From: SABI01 sp963676605
Lineage (GTDB): Bacteria; Spirochaetota; Spirochaetia; Sphaerochaetales; Sphaerochaetaceae
NCBI GenBank assembly: GCA_963676605.2
Contig: CAXXSP010000058.1
Span: 10,342 to 74,341, forward strand
DNA: 64,000 nucleotides
Direction: 5' to 3'
Below the pieces are notes generated by a model. That model did no database searches, had not been told where the DNA came from, and saw only the letters and a list, made by a program, of their open reading frames with translations. A program made the position numbers and the translations under genes. Numbering within the stretch: the stretch's first letter is position 1; each line of letters opens with the position of its first letter. Of this stretch, positions 18,278-28,821 are shown piece after piece.

Positions 18278-19448
18278 TTACGCTCCTTTTCCACTGAGTC
18301 GATCGAGCTCAGCATCGATGCTCGATCTCTCGATTCCAAAGATGTTCACCTGGTTCTTTGAGGGAATAACATCACCTGCCGGTTCCTGCGGGATATCTTC
18401 CAAAACCTTCGCATCTTCTTTCCGTCCTGCCTTCATCTGCTCAAGCTGGCCTTTGAGATGGGCATTGACCTTTACTGCCGTATCCTCAACACTCCAGCCA
18501 GCCTTGATGGCTTCGCTTGTGATATCCTCAGGACCTCCAAGTCCCAGAATCGCGGTGATTCGTTCACGTTCTGCTTCGGCAGTCACGTGAGCGCTCATTT
18601 CATCCGTAACAGCTGCAGCAGGAGTCTGTTCGACTTCTTCTGCTTTCTGCTTCTCTGTTTTCATACTGCCTCCTATAGATTCCAGGCTTTCGCCCGGTTT
18701 GTATGCGATATCGACACTGTTGATGAGTTCATCGATCAGTCCGAGTGATTGTGCTTCCTCTGCCAGAAAGACCTTCCCCTGGCCGTAGGTATCCTGTACC
18801 GTCTTTACTACGACACCCCGACCTTCAGCCACATCAGCCTCAAACAGCTGCGCTATTCCTGATACCAGCTTCTGATACTCGTTTTTTCCCTCATCGCTCT
18901 CAGGATCTGGAGCCTTATGCTCTGAGGATCGGTAGATCACCTCCTCATAGCCGGAGTCCCTTTGCTTTCCTGAAACTGATGAAGGCTCCGATAGACCCGA
19001 TCATCGAGGTCTTCGAGGCAGAGATCTTTCCCGCCTGGGAAGCCAGCCAGTAAGCACCGGAAGTACAGTGCCCTGATATATGGGCATGGACCGGTTTCGG
19101 TGAGGTCCTGATGACTTGAGCGAACTCACTTAAGCCCGATACCTCCCCGCCGGGAGAATCGAAGTAGAGCTGAATCTTCTCTACTGCCGGATCAGCCACG
19201 GCTTGTCCAAAGACATGCTGCAGATACCCGGTAGGCAGGCCTCCAAGCAGCCAGGTCTCAAAGGACCACTGCCGGGAAAGCACTCCCTGAATCTTGATAA
19301 AGGCGGTATCGCCTTCAATCCAGTAGGGAGCAGCTACTTCCTCGAAAGCTGTCTCCAGGTCCTTACGGTCCTGAACGGAATAGCTCATAGCCTGGATTGC
19401 AGACAGGTCACTGCTGTAGGTTGTATCAATTGCCCATAATCCTCTCAT
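18278..19448 (-). pseudogene. Prohead S49 protease/scaffold (gpC-like), one frame break
   Basis: Two adjacent frames are one gene. The N-terminal part (19448 to ~18946) carries the ClpP/SppA fold: YFDSPGGEVSGL, then GHCTSGAYWLASQAGKI with the catalytic serine, and SMIGSIGAFISF. The C-terminal part (IYRSSEHKAPDPESDEGKNE ... GQGKVFLAEEAQSLGLIDEL) completes the S49 domain, and an acidic scaffold-like tail follows (AEAERERITAILGL). Removing one base near 18950 restores ...KGLRYEEVIYRSSEH.... As in lambda, the protease processes portal and scaffold during head assembly. It overlaps the portal stop by four bases. Confidence 0.85.
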
Positions 19449-20993
19449 GCTTCTTCCTCTTTTGTTTCAATTGGAGCCTCCTGATAGAGCCCCCTGCTCT
19501 TCATCTCCTCCAGCTCGTCATGGAGGTCATCAAGAACTTCATCGAGATCAAAGCCGAGAGCTGCAGACTCCTTCTTCCGGGAAGAGAGCTTGCCGTTGAT
19601 CCGGTCAATAGCAGCCTTCACTTCAACGGACGGGTTGATCTGCCCCGGAGCAATCCCTACCCAGGAGGCGTGGCAATAGGCTCTCTTGATTGCGATATCA
19701 TCAAAGAAACCGGGGCAGCTGATCCGTCCCTGAAGGACTTCTTCAGTCAACCACTCCTCATAGATATGCTGGCAGAAGAGAGCAAAATCATTACGGTCTC
19801 TTCTCACCGTCTTCCAGTATTCGTTCTGAGCTGCCTTGCTGGCAGAGTACGAGGAGGAGAAGAACTGGATCAGGATCTCATAGGGAATCTGCAGCCCCAT
19901 TCCCACCAGCACCAGGGAGGATTTGATAAACTCCCCGAAGGCCGAGTTCGGCCTTGCAGGGTCAAAACTTTGCACCTCATCTCCCGGCCTTCCCTGCAGC
20001 ACCACTCCAGGCTCCAGGGAATAATCGGGAGCATCAGGATAGGTAGTCTCAGGGTTGCGGGTAATGGGTGTTTTCCCGAGGATCGAACTGGCATCACCCG
20101 AAGGTGTCTTGATGAACAACCCGAAAAGGGAGTTCACCTCACTTGCAGTGATCTCACTCTCGAAGTACCGATCCAGCTTTTTGATCGTCTCGGTAACCGG
20201 TGAGAGAAATGGTTTCCCCCGGTACTCTTTCGGTCTTTTCGGGGTATAGCAGAGAAAGGCATTCCGTCTCTTGCTCTTGGTTCCGACAAACGGGACATAG
20301 ACTGATGACTGATCTTCAATTGAGTTCTCCGAAGGATGGACATACACACCGACCGGCCTTCCCTGGGCATCAAGCTTCACCCCGTTCACCAACGACTTGC
20401 TATTGCTTTTCAGGTGATCATTGCGAACCCGGTCAGCTTCAATAATGTTCACTTTCAGGCCGTTCACGGTCCGATCTTCCTGAGCCAGGGGCAACGTCAC
20501 GAAAACGTCCCCGCTGGTGAGCTTCGAGAGGTACATGAGAAACTGCAGCTGATTGAAGGTGAATTGCCCGTGGAAGTCGCAGTCAGTGCTTTCTGCCCAC
20601 AGCTTCCAGCGCTGCTTGATCTGGACTTGGAGAGCTTCGATCTGTTTCTTAGATAACGGAACCACATTCTCAAGGATTGAAGGCTGCATTTTGAGCCCGG
20701 TCCCGATGGTATTGGATGCATTGATATAGACTGCCCCGGCTCCAATGGAGGTATAGGTCACGATGGGAACGAGAATAGTTCCTGAGCTGCGCCAAAGAGT
20801 AATCGGTATCATCTCCGACCGGCATGGCGTTAGACAAGCCATACCGGGTTTTCTTTCCGGTATAGCCGGCTGAAGACCCAAAGGCATAGGCCTCGATTGC
20901 AGCCTTTGCCTGAATCCTCTTGATTCCGGTTGCTGGGGAGATATAAGAAATGAAGCGATCGAGTGTTGAGATCTTAGAAGCCCGGTCTGACAT
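19445..20993 (-). pseudogene. Portal protein (lambda gpB family), one frame break
   Basis: The true start is ATG 20993 (MSDRASKISTLDRFISYISP), preceded by AGGAGG. The frame shifts near 20750; removing one base joins ...LRNYSRSHRDLY to SIGAGAVYINASNTIGTGLK. The TIGTGL segment corresponds to the conserved VGTGL region of lambda-type portals. The clip/stem and crown regions (EITASEVNSLFGLFI, SFDPARPNSAFGEFIKSSL, IPYEILIQFFSSSYSASKAA) follow. A dodecameric ring at the capsid vertex is expected. Length after repair is ~515 residues, normal for gpB. Confidence 0.87.
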
Positions 20994-21207
20994 ACAGTGG
21001 ACCTCCTTTCCCGTCGAGAATATCGAGTTCCTGCTGCCAGAAGTGAATGACTTCCTGGATCTCAGCAATATTTGCCCTGGTCACCCGCTGCTTTGATCCA
21101 TCGGCATGAGTGATCTCATACGACGATCCACTGAGCATGACTGCCTGTAATGCGGAGATTGCCTGATCTCTAAACCCGATCATCTGATCTTTTTCTAACC
21201 CTAACAT
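20974..21207 (-). CDS. Small head-tail joining protein, gpW-like
   Basis: 77 residues. AISALQAVMLSGSSYEITHA-DGSKQRVTRANIAEIQEVI has the helix - beta hairpin - helix plan of lambda gpW ('...[20 protein letters not shown]'). It lies between terminase and portal, as gpW does, and overlaps the portal start by 20 bases. The lambda order A-W-B is therefore kept, except that a 5-kb cassette now separates it from terminase. Confidence 0.7.
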   Translation of the reverse strand: MLGLEKDQMIGFRDQAISALQAVMLSGSSYEITHADGSKQRVTRANIAEIQEVIHFWQQELDILDGKGGPLYVRPGF

Positions 21208-21285
21208 ACGGCGATTGTATAAAGGGCATCACAAGGTCACAATGTCAGGATTTTGAATATTGAAATATTGGATATATCTGGGAAC

Positions 21286-23160
21286 TCATACATTAAGTAC
21301 TCTCAGGCTCCAGTCGATATATTGTGAAAGGAACTCTTCAATTGCATCGATTTTAATCAATTCAATTTTCTTTTCCTGAACAATATTTGAATAATGCATT
21401 GGAACAGTACTACTGAAAAGCAAACATGGTATTATCTTATTGATAGTTAATATTTTCTTTTCATATTTTAATGAATCACCTTCTTTTATATAATCGTTAA
21501 TAATATTCATCCGGTTAATATGTTTTAACAAGCGATCAGGTTTACCGTTATCTCTCTTCTCCCCACGAAAGTCATAGAGTTGTCTGGCTACCTCGCTGGG
21601 ATTCCTTGCCGTTTGTAACTTTTTGCATTCTATTACGAGAAGTAATCCAGTAGCCTCGTGATATACTAATACATCGATATCACCGTAATCTTTGGCAAAG
21701 TTCTGATTAAATAAATGTGTTAATTCCACTTCAGTAAAAACCGTCATCGAATCGTATTTTAAAAATTTTTTGGCAACATCTTGATTAAAATCCATACCAA
21801 CTTGATTGCTCTTAAAACCCATCCATTTTTTCATTTTTAAAGAAGTTGTTTGTTCTGGGCTAAATCTCGCTTCATAGAAGGAAATAAGTTTATACTTATA
21901 ACTCTCTATCAATAGAGATGGAGTAATTATGAGCATCTTTCCATTTTTAACAATACTTTTTGAGACCAACGACAATCTACGTTGATATTTCCAGGGATAA
22001 ATATCGGGGAGGTCATATCCATTTGGTATACTTGACCATTTTTCTCTGTTCTCCAATGAAAAATTATTAAGAAAAGATTCTACTAATTGCCTTTCGTAAT
22101 ATTTCTCCATTTTATTTACTAATGAATCATAGGTATCAACTATAATTAGTTTGTTACTTTCTATCCCTTCATTCACTATTGAATCAACTATTTTGAAACC
22201 ATCCTCAACAGAGAAAGAGAATTCCTCTTGCCAAGCTTCAATAAATTCTATGGGAAAATGCTCATCAACATTCAGAATTGTCTGAGAAGATGAATCTATC
22301 GCAAATTCCTTTGCAAAATCATTTACCTTATAAACTGTATGGTTCTCAATCATTTGACTTGCATAGGGAGTGAAAACATTCTCAAAATATTCTTTTACAG
22401 ATAAAATATCCCCCAAAGGAGAGATCATTAAGGATGAAGGGGCACAATCATACTTTATCTCATCTGACAGACTTCCGTACTGGATTAATAAGTTTATCAG
22501 AGAGGATATTCTATTAACCTCAATCTCACCTGGTATCTGACCGCCTGTATCAAGGCATTCACAGTTAGCAATTTCAATCCCAATTCTGCAAGTAATTTTC
22601 ATAAAAACTAGATCTGCCAACTCGCTCATTATAGTCTTGTGTGCTGTGTCTTTATTCTCATGACAGCCAATATTGGATTTATAAGTTCTTTCAAAGTCAT
22701 CAATCATAGCATCGAGGGAAATGATATTTTCCAAGAAAAGAGTAATCATCGCCTCTTTATTGATAAGCTTTAGCATTTTCGAAATTTTGTTAATAAGAGT
22801 ATCAACTACTTTGTTCAGAAAATTTGTGCAATCCACTTTACCATGAAGTTCTGGCCCTCCCTCCTTGGAATAAACGTTCCATGCCAAACCATTTTTCGCC
22901 ATGTAGAAAGTTATTTTATCTAGTCTTATTAGTTCTCTTATTTGATCTCTCATCCCGTCATAGTATTTTGAGGGATTGAACAAGTGGCATTGTTTAGCAA
23001 ATTCATTATTAAAAATACTGCCGAGAATATCTGAAACTGTATCTTCACTGATTTCCTTATCTAACAATATGGAAAACAAACTCCCTATTATAGCTTTCTC
23101 CGCATCATTGGTTTCTGAATAAAATCCCGGCAGAAGATTGTTAGAAACCTGAGTTTTATA
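21286..23160 (-). pseudogene. C-terminal part of a large nuclease protein, 5' end cut by IS3
   Basis: An open frame of ~625 residues continues from the left end of the insertion sequence; the ATG at 23190 lies inside the IS end, so it is not the native start. Most of the chain is helical and unrecognised. The last ~170 residues carry a clear PD-(D/E)XK nuclease core: NFAKDYGDIDVLVYHEATG then LLLVIECKKLQTARNPSEVA (D...E-x-K), followed by RQLYDFRGEKRDNGKPDRLL. No in-frame ATG precedes residue ~45, which supports this being the tail of a longer protein encoded further right (24390-26350). A/T-rich compared with flanking phage genes. Probable defence or exclusion effector; the function is inferred from the nuclease fold and prophage context. 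Confidence 0.65.
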
Positions 23161-24389
23161 GTGGACCCATCTGTCAAGACAGCAAATCAAAAAAAGTAAT
23201 TTGATTCATGCTGCTTCTGTATATGCTTCATCAGGGGTTTTGATCCCGTGAGCAGTATGCGGTCTTTCTGAGTTATACTTCTTGATGAACGCAGAGATTC
23301 CGTCTAGTGCTTCAGGTACAGACTGGTAGTCCTTGAGGTAGACTTCTCCGTACTTCAGTGTCCGCCAGAACCTCTCAATAGCGATATTATCTAATGCTCT
23401 TCCTTTACCGTCCATACTGTGTTTTGCCCCGCTAGCGGCGACAAGTTCTCGGTATTCTCCGGATGTGTACTGCGCCCCTTGGTCTGAATTCAATATTTCA
23501 GGAGCTCCGTAGAGATTTACAGCACGCTGATACGTTGAGATACAAAAATCCATGTCCATCGTGGTTGAGAGTTCCCAGCTGAGAATTTTCTTGCTGTACC
23601 AGTCGATTATAGCGCTCAGGTACACGAATCCATGTTCCAGGCGAATATAGGTGATATCAGTACTCCAAACCATATTAGGGCGATTGATATCGAGGTTTCT
23701 CAGAAGATACGGATATACTACATGGCCAGTTCCTTTGCCGGGTTTAGAGAGATTCTTTCCTGGAAATAACGCTCTGATGCCCATCAGAAGCATAAGACGC
23801 TGGACTCGCTTGCGATTCACTCGGATTCCTTTTCTCCTGAGAGTGTTTCGTATCTGTCGACTGCCAAGGTCTGGAGATCCCATGTGAATCTCATCAATCA
23901 ATTTCATCAGAGCAATATTTTCTGGAGACTCAGGACGAGGTTCGTAATAGTAAGAACTGCGACTTACTCCTAAGAGTTCACACTGCCGAGAAATACTGAT
24001 GTGTTTGTGAGGAGCTATCATTTCTCTTTTTTCCCTGCTTCCAGTCGCTGCCAGTTTTTTTTTTAGCCAATCGATCTCATACTGCTGCTGGCCTATCTTT
24101 TTGAAGAGCTCTTCCTGTGTTTCTTCAAGCTGCTCAGCACGCTTGTCAGGACCCTTGGAAAACACTTCAGAACCATTTTCCAGGAACTGCTTCTTCCATG
24201 TGGTGATCTGGTTCGGATGAACCTGATACTCTGCTGCTATTTCTGATATCTGACGCTGTCCTTTGATAGCTTCCAGTACGATTCGAAACTTTGTTGCATT
24301 GCTGAATGATCGTCTCTTCTTCGACATTTCCTTCTCCATGATTCTTATCTTACCACCAAATTATCTTGGTGTCTTAAATCATGGGTCCA
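23161..24389 (-). mobile_element. IS3-family insertion sequence
   Basis: About 1.23 kb with terminal inverted repeats TGGACCCAT... at 23162 and, reverse-complemented, at 24389; past the first nine bases the arms match partly (TCAAGACA / TTAAGACA). TTATA flanks both sides (23156-23160 and 24390-24394), a 5-bp target duplication, with one unexplained G at 23161. The element sits inside the A/T-rich cassette and separates the two pieces of its large gene. Confidence 0.9.
23206..24327 (-). CDS. IS3-family transposase, OrfA-OrfB in one frame
   Basis: An HTH_Tnp_1 domain (SFSNATKFRIVLEAIKGQRQ, SEIAAEYQVHPNQITTWKKQ) and leucine-zipper region are joined to an rve/DDE domain with WSTDITYI (D), NSDQGAQYTSGEY (D) and NIAIERFWRTLKYGEV (E). 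Most IS3 relatives make OrfAB by -1 frameshifting; here both halves are in the same frame across a run of ten A residues (T run at 24055-24064 on the plus strand). The ATG at 24327 follows GGAGAAGGAA and is preferred to the one at 24339. Catalytic residues are intact, so it may be active. Confidence 0.92.
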   Translation of the reverse strand: MSKKRRSFSNATKFRIVLEAIKGQRQISEIAAEYQVHPNQITTWKKQFLENGSEVFSKGPDKRAEQLEETQEELFKKIGQQQYEIDWLKKKLAATGSREKREMIAPHKHISISRQCELLGVSRSSYYYEPRPESPENIALMKLIDEIHMGSPDLGSRQIRNTLRRKGIRVNRKRVQRLMLLMGIRALFPGKNLSKPGKGTGHVVYPYLLRNLDINRPNMVWSTDITYIRLEHGFVYLSAIIDWYSKKILSWELSTTMDMDFCISTYQRAVNLYGAPEILNSDQGAQYTSGEYRELVAASGAKHSMDGKGRALDNIAIERFWRTLKYGEVYLKDYQSVPEALDGISAFIKKYNSERPHTAHGIKTPDEAYTEAA

Positions 24390-25192
24390 TTATATTTCTA
24401 CGAATATTGCGTCATCAGTAAGCTTTACAACTCTCGTGTTAATTTTTTTTGATAAAGCAATATAAGAATCTCTAGTAGGCTCAATACTAGATGGGACCTC
24501 GAAAGTGTTTAATTTCACATTCCAACTAATAATTTTATTCTCGATCTTATACTCATGTTGCATTCGGAAGTTTGCTAGCCATAAAGAAAGGCCCTCCCAA
24601 AGGGAATATGCAAATGATTTACTACTGGTTTCATCCGGTTCAACTTTGACCCAGAAGATCCTATCCCCTTCTATATAGCTAATCATCTCCCTATTTTGAA
24701 AGGCTGACAACGATCTATACATTGGCAAAAAAAGATCTTCATTGAAGAGGGAATCGGTCCTTAAACGTTGTACAAAATGTGAATATGTACATGGTTGATA
24801 CACAAATTTCTCATCATAAGTTTTGTAAATTCTTTGTCTGAGATCTAGGATCCAGCTTGGTTCAATATAAAAAATTGGCTGCCTTCCATATCCGTTGTTA
24901 TCTGCCATGGTTGAATGCGGTATAGCCTCAAAATTTCTATCTTCTAGCCATGCATATAAACCGGGTAATCGATTAGGATTGAAAAGCTTTACTCCTAAAT
25001 CTGACATCTGCTTTGTGCTTTGAAGAAATTGCCAGAATTTAATAGCATTGAGGTCAGGTGTTTTTAAAAGTAGTATAAAGTCATGAGCACTGATCAGCTC
25101 TATTCCCCAATTCGGATTCTCAAATTTCTCAACAAGACCAGAGGTCAGATTAGATCCCCAACCACAAAGAATTATTAGAATCTTCCTTCTTT
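24390..25192 (-). pseudogene. Middle part of the large cassette protein
   Basis: The frame is open from about 25192. It lacks any usual start codon until ATG 25007, yet the upstream stretch (KILIILCGWGSN, EKFENPNWGIELISAHDFIL) is continuous with the rest and looks like coding sequence beginning with a Rossmann-type strand. The ATG at 25007 is probably internal. The upstream gene ends in the other frame at 25175; one missing base near 25180 would fuse them. The frame stops (TAA) exactly at the IS3 border. I read it as the middle of one ~1290-residue protein whose tail is 21286-23160. No domain recognised in this part. Confidence 0.5.
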
Positions 25193-26350
25193 AAAACCAT
25201 CGGCATTTTCCACGTTACTGATAGTGGTTAGAATTTTTGGAAGAAGCTCATTTATATTTAAATCACTTGTTGCATTTATCCCAGAAGACAAATATGCGTC
25301 TAACTCTATAGGATTATGTATCGGTACAAAACAAAAATACCGACCAGGATCAAACTCTGATAATGCAACCGAAACAGAGGGTATCGTGATATCATCGACT
25401 ATAATTGAAGAGAAATATATAGGTTCTTTAAGAAAGTGAATTCTTAAAATTGTACTCAGTAATAATAAATACTGATTCTCTAGCCGCGAATTAAAAATAT
25501 CTATAGCATTCTTTTCCATACAGAATGAGACAATAAGATGTTTTATACAAATAGATATTGTGTTTGGCAAAATAAGAGAAAACTCTTCACCAATCTTAAG
25601 AAATGGGTTCCTCTCTAGCGGACTATTACCTATTTCACTATTGATCAGGACTTCTCTTGTCTCGAGGGGAAAATAAAACTCTTCAAGAAATTGATCCCCC
25701 AAACCTAAATCAATAAGATCATCCTTATTGAACATGCTTTGTCTACCAACAGATAATATCGAATACTTTTCCTCGATGGGGATGTCTGTTTGAGGCAACT
25801 CAGATCCAATTGTAAAATCTTCCAGATTGGATCGGTCAATAAGAAAACCTGATATCGATAATAAACCTTCAATCTTTGTTTTTAAATTAATGAATGGTAG
25901 ATTATCCGGCATTGTTGAAACTACATCTAGAAACAGTTGAAGATAGAAGGCATTACTTTCCCATTGCCCCTCCAAAATGGGATACGTATGCCCTTTAAAG
26001 TGCACACGATTAACCATAACATCTTCAGCAGGATCTTCTGTTGCACTATACGATGTTTCATTTATCAACCTGTACAACCTTCTAAGACTTTTAAATTTAG
26101 ATGGAGTTTTTTTTGCACCTCCTCCTAACACCAAGTGAATAAGAATTTCCAATCTATCTATATTTGAATGAAAAAAGGGAGAGTACATCAACCCAGAATA
26201 ATATGTGGCACTACTAATAGCATCATTCCCTTCAATCCCTTTTTGAATAGGAGGAGTATTCCATAAATTTTTTAGCAGCCCATCTCGACACCCGATAGCA
26301 TCAAACATCATTAAATCTGCCATTAATGATTCATTGGTATCTTTGTCCAT
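25175..26350 (-). CDS. N-terminal part of the large cassette protein, function unknown
   Basis: 391 residues from ATG 26350, which has TTGGAGG nine bases upstream; the frame to 26383 has no such signal. No motif recognised. The sequence is mixed helical/beta and acidic (MADLMMFDAIGCRDGLLKNL ... YFCFVPIHNPIELDAYLSSG). It is A/T-rich, unlike the phage late genes. It has its own promoter and palindromic operator (26396-26436), unlike the late operon in which it is embedded, so it is likely expressed in the lysogen. Its stop at 25175 lies within the next open frame, and a frame break may have split it from that segment. Confidence 0.55.
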   Translation of the reverse strand: MDKDTNESLMADLMMFDAIGCRDGLLKNLWNTPPIQKGIEGNDAISSATYYSGLMYSPFFHSNIDRLEILIHLVLGGGAKKTPSKFKSLRRLYRLINETSYSATEDPAEDVMVNRVHFKGHTYPILEGQWESNAFYLQLFLDVVSTMPDNLPFINLKTKIEGLLSISGFLIDRSNLEDFTIGSELPQTDIPIEEKYSILSVGRQSMFNKDDLIDLGLGDQFLEEFYFPLETREVLINSEIGNSPLERNPFLKIGEEFSLILPNTISICIKHLIVSFCMEKNAIDIFNSRLENQYLLLLSTILRIHFLKEPIYFSSIIVDDITIPSVSVALSEFDPGRYFCFVPIHNPIELDAYLSSGINATSDLNINELLPKILTTISNVENADGFKEGRF

Positions 26351-26395
26351 AAATTTACCTCCAAAGGAAAGATAAGCACACATAATAAAGCGGGT

Positions 26396-26436
26396 TAATA
26401 ACAGTTATTATATATATTTTTCTTAATCATAGTTAA
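26396..26436 (-). promoter_or_regulatory. Cassette promoter with overlapping palindrome
   Basis: On the minus strand TTAACT (26436-26431) and TATAAT (26412-26407) are 18 bases apart. A perfect palindrome TAATAAC-A-GTTATTA (26396-26410) overlaps the -10 hexamer, an operator position. It would drive the A/T-rich cassette independently of the phage late promoter. Confidence 0.6.
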
Positions 26437-26467
26437 GTAAAATGCGACACAAATATTAAAGGCATAA

Positions 26468-28246
26468 TCAAGTCAACACATCATACCCTACTGCAGCCGC
26501 CGCGGCTCTTGCATAGATATGGGTATCAAGAGCCTCATTTCTTTCACGGATCTTCACCCACTCCCACTTAATCTTTGATCGCTTATCTTTTGGTGTTGTC
26601 TTCTGCAGGACCTCTGCACAGAGTTGCTTGAAATACTCATCTTCTCTATCTTCAGGGAAATGGCACCAGCCGAAGGGATACGGATCATCTCCTTCCGGTG
26701 GTTTCTGCTTGAGCCAGTGAAAGAGTTCGCTCTTCAAGAAGGACGATCCCACTTCATAATGAAACAAAGCATTTCGCATATGTTTTCCCCCGATATGATC
26801 CACGGCCTTTGCTCCAGAGATCGGGGCTTTCAACCGGTCTGATCCCTGGATAGCGAGAACCCGGTCCTGAGGATATCCCCTACAGAAATGATACACCGTC
26901 TCGGTATTGTACCCAGCATCGATGCAGATACCCGAAAGATAGAGAACTTCACCGGTCGGGTGCACCCACTGTTTGGTCATGAGCATTGCCAGCTCTTCCC
27001 AGCATCGATCATTCAATGAGTTGGTTGTATGATCGGCAGTGAAGACATGATACTCCACGCTCCAATGCTCGAACCGTTTCCCCCAGCCGATCACTTCCAC
27101 CTCAATTCGATTTTCCTGAACGTCGGCACCGGCGGTAAGCATCACGATATCCTCATGGATATCACCGGATCGCCAGGATTCTTTGCGGCCACGCAGGACC
27201 TCCCAGTCCTGCTGTTCTGATTTCTCCTCCCAAGTCTCAGCAAGTTCATCATTGATAAAAGAGATCAGCTTGTTCACATTCCCCTGGGCATCGAGCCACT
27301 GCTCCACCAAGGATTCCCAGGTTGTCCAGCCTACCGGGGCATAGAGGGAGCTGATCTGATAACTCCTGATACTCTTCCCTGTAGAATGAGGATTGGTCGG
27401 TCTCCATTCCCCTTTCTTCAGCATGAGCTCCTTGTGATAGTTCTTGATCTCCCCCTTGCAGTGAGGACACTCATACCAGACTTCCCGGCCTCCTTCAGGG
27501 TTCTTCTTCCATTTCATTTGGGTCCACATCAGTATCTGATACTCACCACAATGAGGACAGGGAACGAAGAACTTCCTCATATCACCGGCAAGATAGCCGG
27601 CCTCCACTTTGGACCTTCCCTTGACCGATGGCTTGGAGATCGCAACAGCCTTTGAGTTCGGGTAGGTCCTGAGTCTCTTCAGCAGCAGGGTCCAAGGGTC
27701 TCCTCGACCATTGAGATCCTCCGGCCATTCATCGATCTCATCCCCGATCGCGATTCGCTTTGGGGAAGAAATGAGATCAGTAATCGACCCGGCATTCCCG
27801 ATATTCAAGCTGCCGCCAGGAAACAGCTTCAACCTGGTAGTATTGCCTCCCTCCAGGGTCCGTTTTTTCACGATCGCATCCCTGATCACCGGTGTGCTAG
27901 TAATCATCGGATCGATACGGGTCTTGGAGTTCTTATCCACCATTTTCTCACCTGCCCAGACAACCAAGATCTCGGAGGGATCATAGTGAATATAATAGCC
28001 GATCGGATTACACACCCCGGCCTCTGTTGCTCCCATTTGGGAAGCTTTCATGATGTACACTACCTTCACTCTCGAGTTTGCAGAGAGTACATCCATGATC
28101 TCTTTCCAGAAGGGAGTCCGGTCGGTACGATAAGGCCCCGGCTCCGCTAGATCCCTTGGGAAGTATCCGGTACCGGTCTGCCCATTGACTGACAGTGAGA
28201 TCTGCGGGAGGTTTCAGACTCTCTTGCCCAGGATTTTCAGGACCAT
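26468..28246 (-). pseudogene. Terminase large subunit (gpA), frame break near N-terminus
   Basis: GpA-family packaging ATPase/nuclease. Continuous from 28096 to 26468: ATPase motif YIMKASQMGATEAG, Walker B-like IGDEIDEW, a zinc-binding pair CPHCGEY...CPHCKGE, nuclease acidic motifs LTAGADVQENRIEVEVIGWG and GICIDAGYNTETVYHF, and the C-terminus RAAAAAVGYDVLT. Upstream, the expected N-terminus (LTVSQWADRYRILPKGSSG) is in another frame and joins GPYRTDRTPFWKEIMDVL only if one base is removed (or two added) near 28143. The start codon is unclear; ATG 28246 is a candidate but needs a further correction. It cuts concatemers and powers DNA entry through the portal. Confidence 0.85.
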
Positions 28247-28253
28247 TGCTGTT

Positions 28254-28821
28254 TCAGATTTCAAATTGCTTCACCTCTTCTGAAAGAGTATGGAGGATCG
28301 TATCGATCTCCAGTCTCATCGTCTCTCTCGTATCTTCTTCATTGCCGCCGGCCTGGTAGGCTGCATGAGTCTTCTGCGCCAGCCGATCCGGGAGGTTTCT
28401 TAGGGAATCGGTCAGGTGCTTGGCATATCTGGTAAGAAATTCCCACTGCCAGCTTCCGTTCGATCAATTCCCCGGAATCTTTTCGGTATTCCAGCTCTGC
28501 CTGGAGGGGCAACATACTCAGCTTCTCTTCGCCTGGGCAATCGCCTTCTTTCGTGCCCAGTCGGTGAACTCCTCATCAGTCGAGGAAGGAGATCCTTTGA
28601 ACTTCTGCGGGACGGTTTCTGATTTCTTCTTCCCTTCCCCGCTCGGTACGATTGAACTCGAACTGCTCGTTTGGCGATCTCGAAGACCAGCTTCCCATCC
28701 TCAGTAATCGCCTCCCCGAAAATGTTTCCCTCGAGCAATGGCATTGGAAACGGCACTCCGAGAAATATCGAGCCGACGGGCAAACTCAGCCTTGGGGATG
28801 ATCTCTATTCTTCTTACTCAT
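28254..28821 (-). pseudogene. Terminase small subunit (Nu1-like), multiple frame breaks
   Basis: No single frame covers this ~570-bp gene, but fragments read in sequence make a Nu1-type protein. A DNA-binding N-terminus after ATG 28821 reads EIIPKAEFARRLDISRSAVS (HTH), then EAITEDGKLVFEIAKRAV, then DEEFTDWARKKAIAQAK, then QAELEYRKDSGELIERKLAV and a C-terminal helix region (SLRNLPDRLAQ ... ETMRLEIDTILHTL). At least four changes of frame are needed. The order small-large terminase is as in lambda. As written the gene cannot make its product. Confidence 0.65.

Noticed and set aside
24390..25007. Stand-alone 205-residue gene starting at ATG 25007
   Set aside because: The frame continues upstream without interruption as protein-like sequence, and ATG 25007 has no ribosome-binding site, so it is treated as part of a larger gene.
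25175..25195. Programmed -1 frameshift joining the cassette segments
   Set aside because: The alternative frame has a stop next to the TTTTAAA stretch and no canonical slippery heptamer remains after it; a simple indel is more likely.
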